From contig DBDD01000217.1 of assembly GCA_002293365.1 (NCBI GenBank), positions 3,227 to 9,049 on the forward strand: a stretch of DNA of 5,823 nucleotides. Reading direction: 5' to 3'. Origin of the DNA: Christensenella sp. UBA941. Its GTDB lineage: Bacteria; Bacillota; Clostridia; Christensenellales; UBA941. The notes below the pieces were generated by a model. The model made no database searches. It was not told the origin of the DNA and saw only the letters and a program-made list of their open reading frames with translations. Shown piece by piece: positions 4,626 through 5,823 of the stretch (position 1 is the stretch's first letter; each line of letters opens with the position of its first letter). The position numbers were made by a program, and so were the translations under genes.

Positions 4626-5823
4626 AGTTCCAATTCAAAATACAGCCATTCCAAACGGAGGCTGCAGATAGCATCGTGCGCGTATTTGCTGGTCAGCCGA
4701 ATACCGGCATGTCGAAATACCGCCGCGACATCGGCAGCGAAAAGCGGCTCACGGAGGACGAGCGCCTTGCGCGCCGGGGCTTCATGGCGATTGAATACTC
4801 CGCTTTGACCGATGAGGAAAAGGGCGCTGTAGAGGAAGAATACGAAACGGCCTACCTCAATGAAAACGTACAGCTTTCAAAAGCGGAGCTGTTGAAGAAT
4901 ATCAGGGCGGTGCAGACGGATAACAACATCATGCACTCCACCGACCTCGCCTCCGGGCTGGGCGCGGTGTCGCTGGACGTTGAAATGGAAACCGGCACGG
5001 GCAAGACCTACGTTTATATCAAGACCATGTTCGAGCTGCACAAAACCTACGGTTGGAGCAAGTTTATCGTGGTCGTGCCGAGCATCGCCATCCGCGAGGG
5101 CGTAAAGAAGTCCTTTGAAATGCTGGAAGACCACTTCATGCAGATATACGGGCTGAAGGCGCGGTATTTTGTCTACAACTCCTCGAATCTGCACCAGCTT
5201 GACGAGTTTTCACAAAACAGCGGCATAAACGTGATGATTATCAACACGCAAGCGTTCAACACTACGCTGAACGAGGACAAGAACGTCGAAGGCAGGAGCG
5301 GCAACGAGGCCGCGCGCATTATCTACACCAAGCGCGACGAATTCGGCAGCCGCCGCCCGATAGACGTTATCAAGGCGAACCGCCCGATCATCATCCTAGA
5401 CGAGCCGCAGAAAATGGGCGGCACGGGGACGCAGAACGCGCTCAAAAAGAACTTCAACCCGCTGTTCTCGCTGAACTATTCGGCTACGCATAAAACGAGC
5501 CACAACCTCGTCTATGTGCTGGACGCGCTAGATGCCTTCAAAAAGAAGCTGGTAAAGAAGATCGAGGTCAAGGGCTTTGAGCTGAAACACCTTGGCGGTA
5601 CAAACCGCTATCTGTATCTCGCCGAAATCGTCATAGGCGGGAGCAAGCCGCCGCGCGCGCGGCTGGAATACGAGGTCGCCCGCGCCGGAGGTTCGCCGAA
5701 GCGGGAAACCCATCTGCTAGGCGTGACCGACAGCCTATACGAAGCGTCAAAGGGCTTGGAGGAGTACAAAGGCATCTCTATCGCCGACATCGACCCGATC
5801 CGGGCGACCGTGACGTTCAGCAA
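4622..5823 (+). CDS. res: Type III R-M system restriction subunit (Res), SF2 helicase (3' partial)
   Basis: The frame is open from ATG 4622 to the window end, giving 400 complete codons; full-length Res proteins are usually about 900-1000 residues. It is predicted to use ATP-driven motor activity and a C-terminal nuclease domain to cut unmethylated DNA in complex with Mod. Visible SF2 motifs are FQIQP-like FKIQPFQTEAADSI (about 5-18, Q-motif-like), Walker A METGTGKT (122-129, Lys128), motif Ia FIVVVPSIAIREG (148-160), Walker B/motif II ILDEPQ (258-263) and motif III NYSATHK (285-291). DEPQ in place of DEAH is, to my knowledge, common in type III Res proteins. The later helicase motifs and the nuclease domain fall outside the window. 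The start overlaps the nuclease stop as ATGA and has GGAGG upstream. I see no frameshift in the visible part. Confidence 0.93.
   Translation, partial: MKFQFKIQPFQTEAADSIVRVFAGQPNTGMSKYRRDIGSEKRLTEDERLARRGFMAIEYSALTDEEKGAVEEEYETAYLNENVQLSKAELLKNIRAVQTDNNIMHSTDLASGLGAVSLDVEMETGTGKTYVYIKTMFELHKTYGWSKFIVVVPSIAIREGVKKSFEMLEDHFMQIYGLKARYFVYNSSNLHQLDEFSQNSGINVMIINTQAFNTTLNEDKNVEGRSGNEAARIIYTKRDEFGSRRPIDVIKANRPIIILDEPQKMGGTGTQNALKKNFNPLFSLNYSATHKTSHNLVYVLDALDAFKKKLVKKIEVKGFELKHLGGTNRYLYLAEIVIGGSKPPRARLEYEVARAGGSPKRETHLLGVTDSLYEASKGLEEYKGISIADIDPIRATVTFS

Overview
The window is a stretch of a bacterial (possibly mobile) defence island with all genes on the + strand. It contains most of an expanded type III-like restriction-modification operon. 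The order is: the C-terminal end of a large helicase-like protein (1-642, cut by the window start), a DUF4391 protein (652-1281), a small four-helix-bundle protein carried in what looks like an inserted element (1274-1639), the Mod DNA methyltransferase (1629-3581), a YhcG/DUF1016 PD-(D/E)XK nuclease (3582-4625), and the first 400 codons of the Res helicase-nuclease (4622-5823, cut by the window end). Genes abut or overlap by a few bases, four of the five visible starts have a good Shine-Dalgarno sequence, and no gap exceeds 9 bases. I see no terminator or clear promoter inside, so one transcript probably covers everything.

The biological logic is a modification enzyme (Mod, beta-class adenine methyltransferase architecture) and an ATP-dependent restriction subunit (Res, SF2 helicase motifs), with three extra components: the upstream helicase-like protein, DUF4391 and a YhcG-type nuclease. 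By family knowledge the whole is an anti-phage R-M locus. The roles of the helicase-like protein, DUF4391 and YhcG here are inferred from gene order only.

The most unusual part is 1232-1670. The four-helix-bundle gene belongs to the family also encoded inside intervening sequences (IVS) of some 23S rRNAs. Here it is enclosed almost exactly by two arms of a 7-base repeat (GAATTCG on the left, its complement CGAATTC on the right). The arms can form about 23 bp of continuous stem, with the gene as the loop. Its base composition (about 42% GC by hand count) differs from the flanking code (about 60%). The arms are translated into the C-terminus of DUF4391 and the N-terminus of Mod. This resembles an IVS-like element lodged at a gene junction in an mRNA rather than in rRNA.

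Organism: GC near 50-55%, strong GGAGG-type ribosome binding sites, frequent ATA isoleucine codons and this gene set suggest a Clostridia-like Firmicute, perhaps a gut or sediment lineage. This is a weak inference; no rRNA or housekeeping gene is present.
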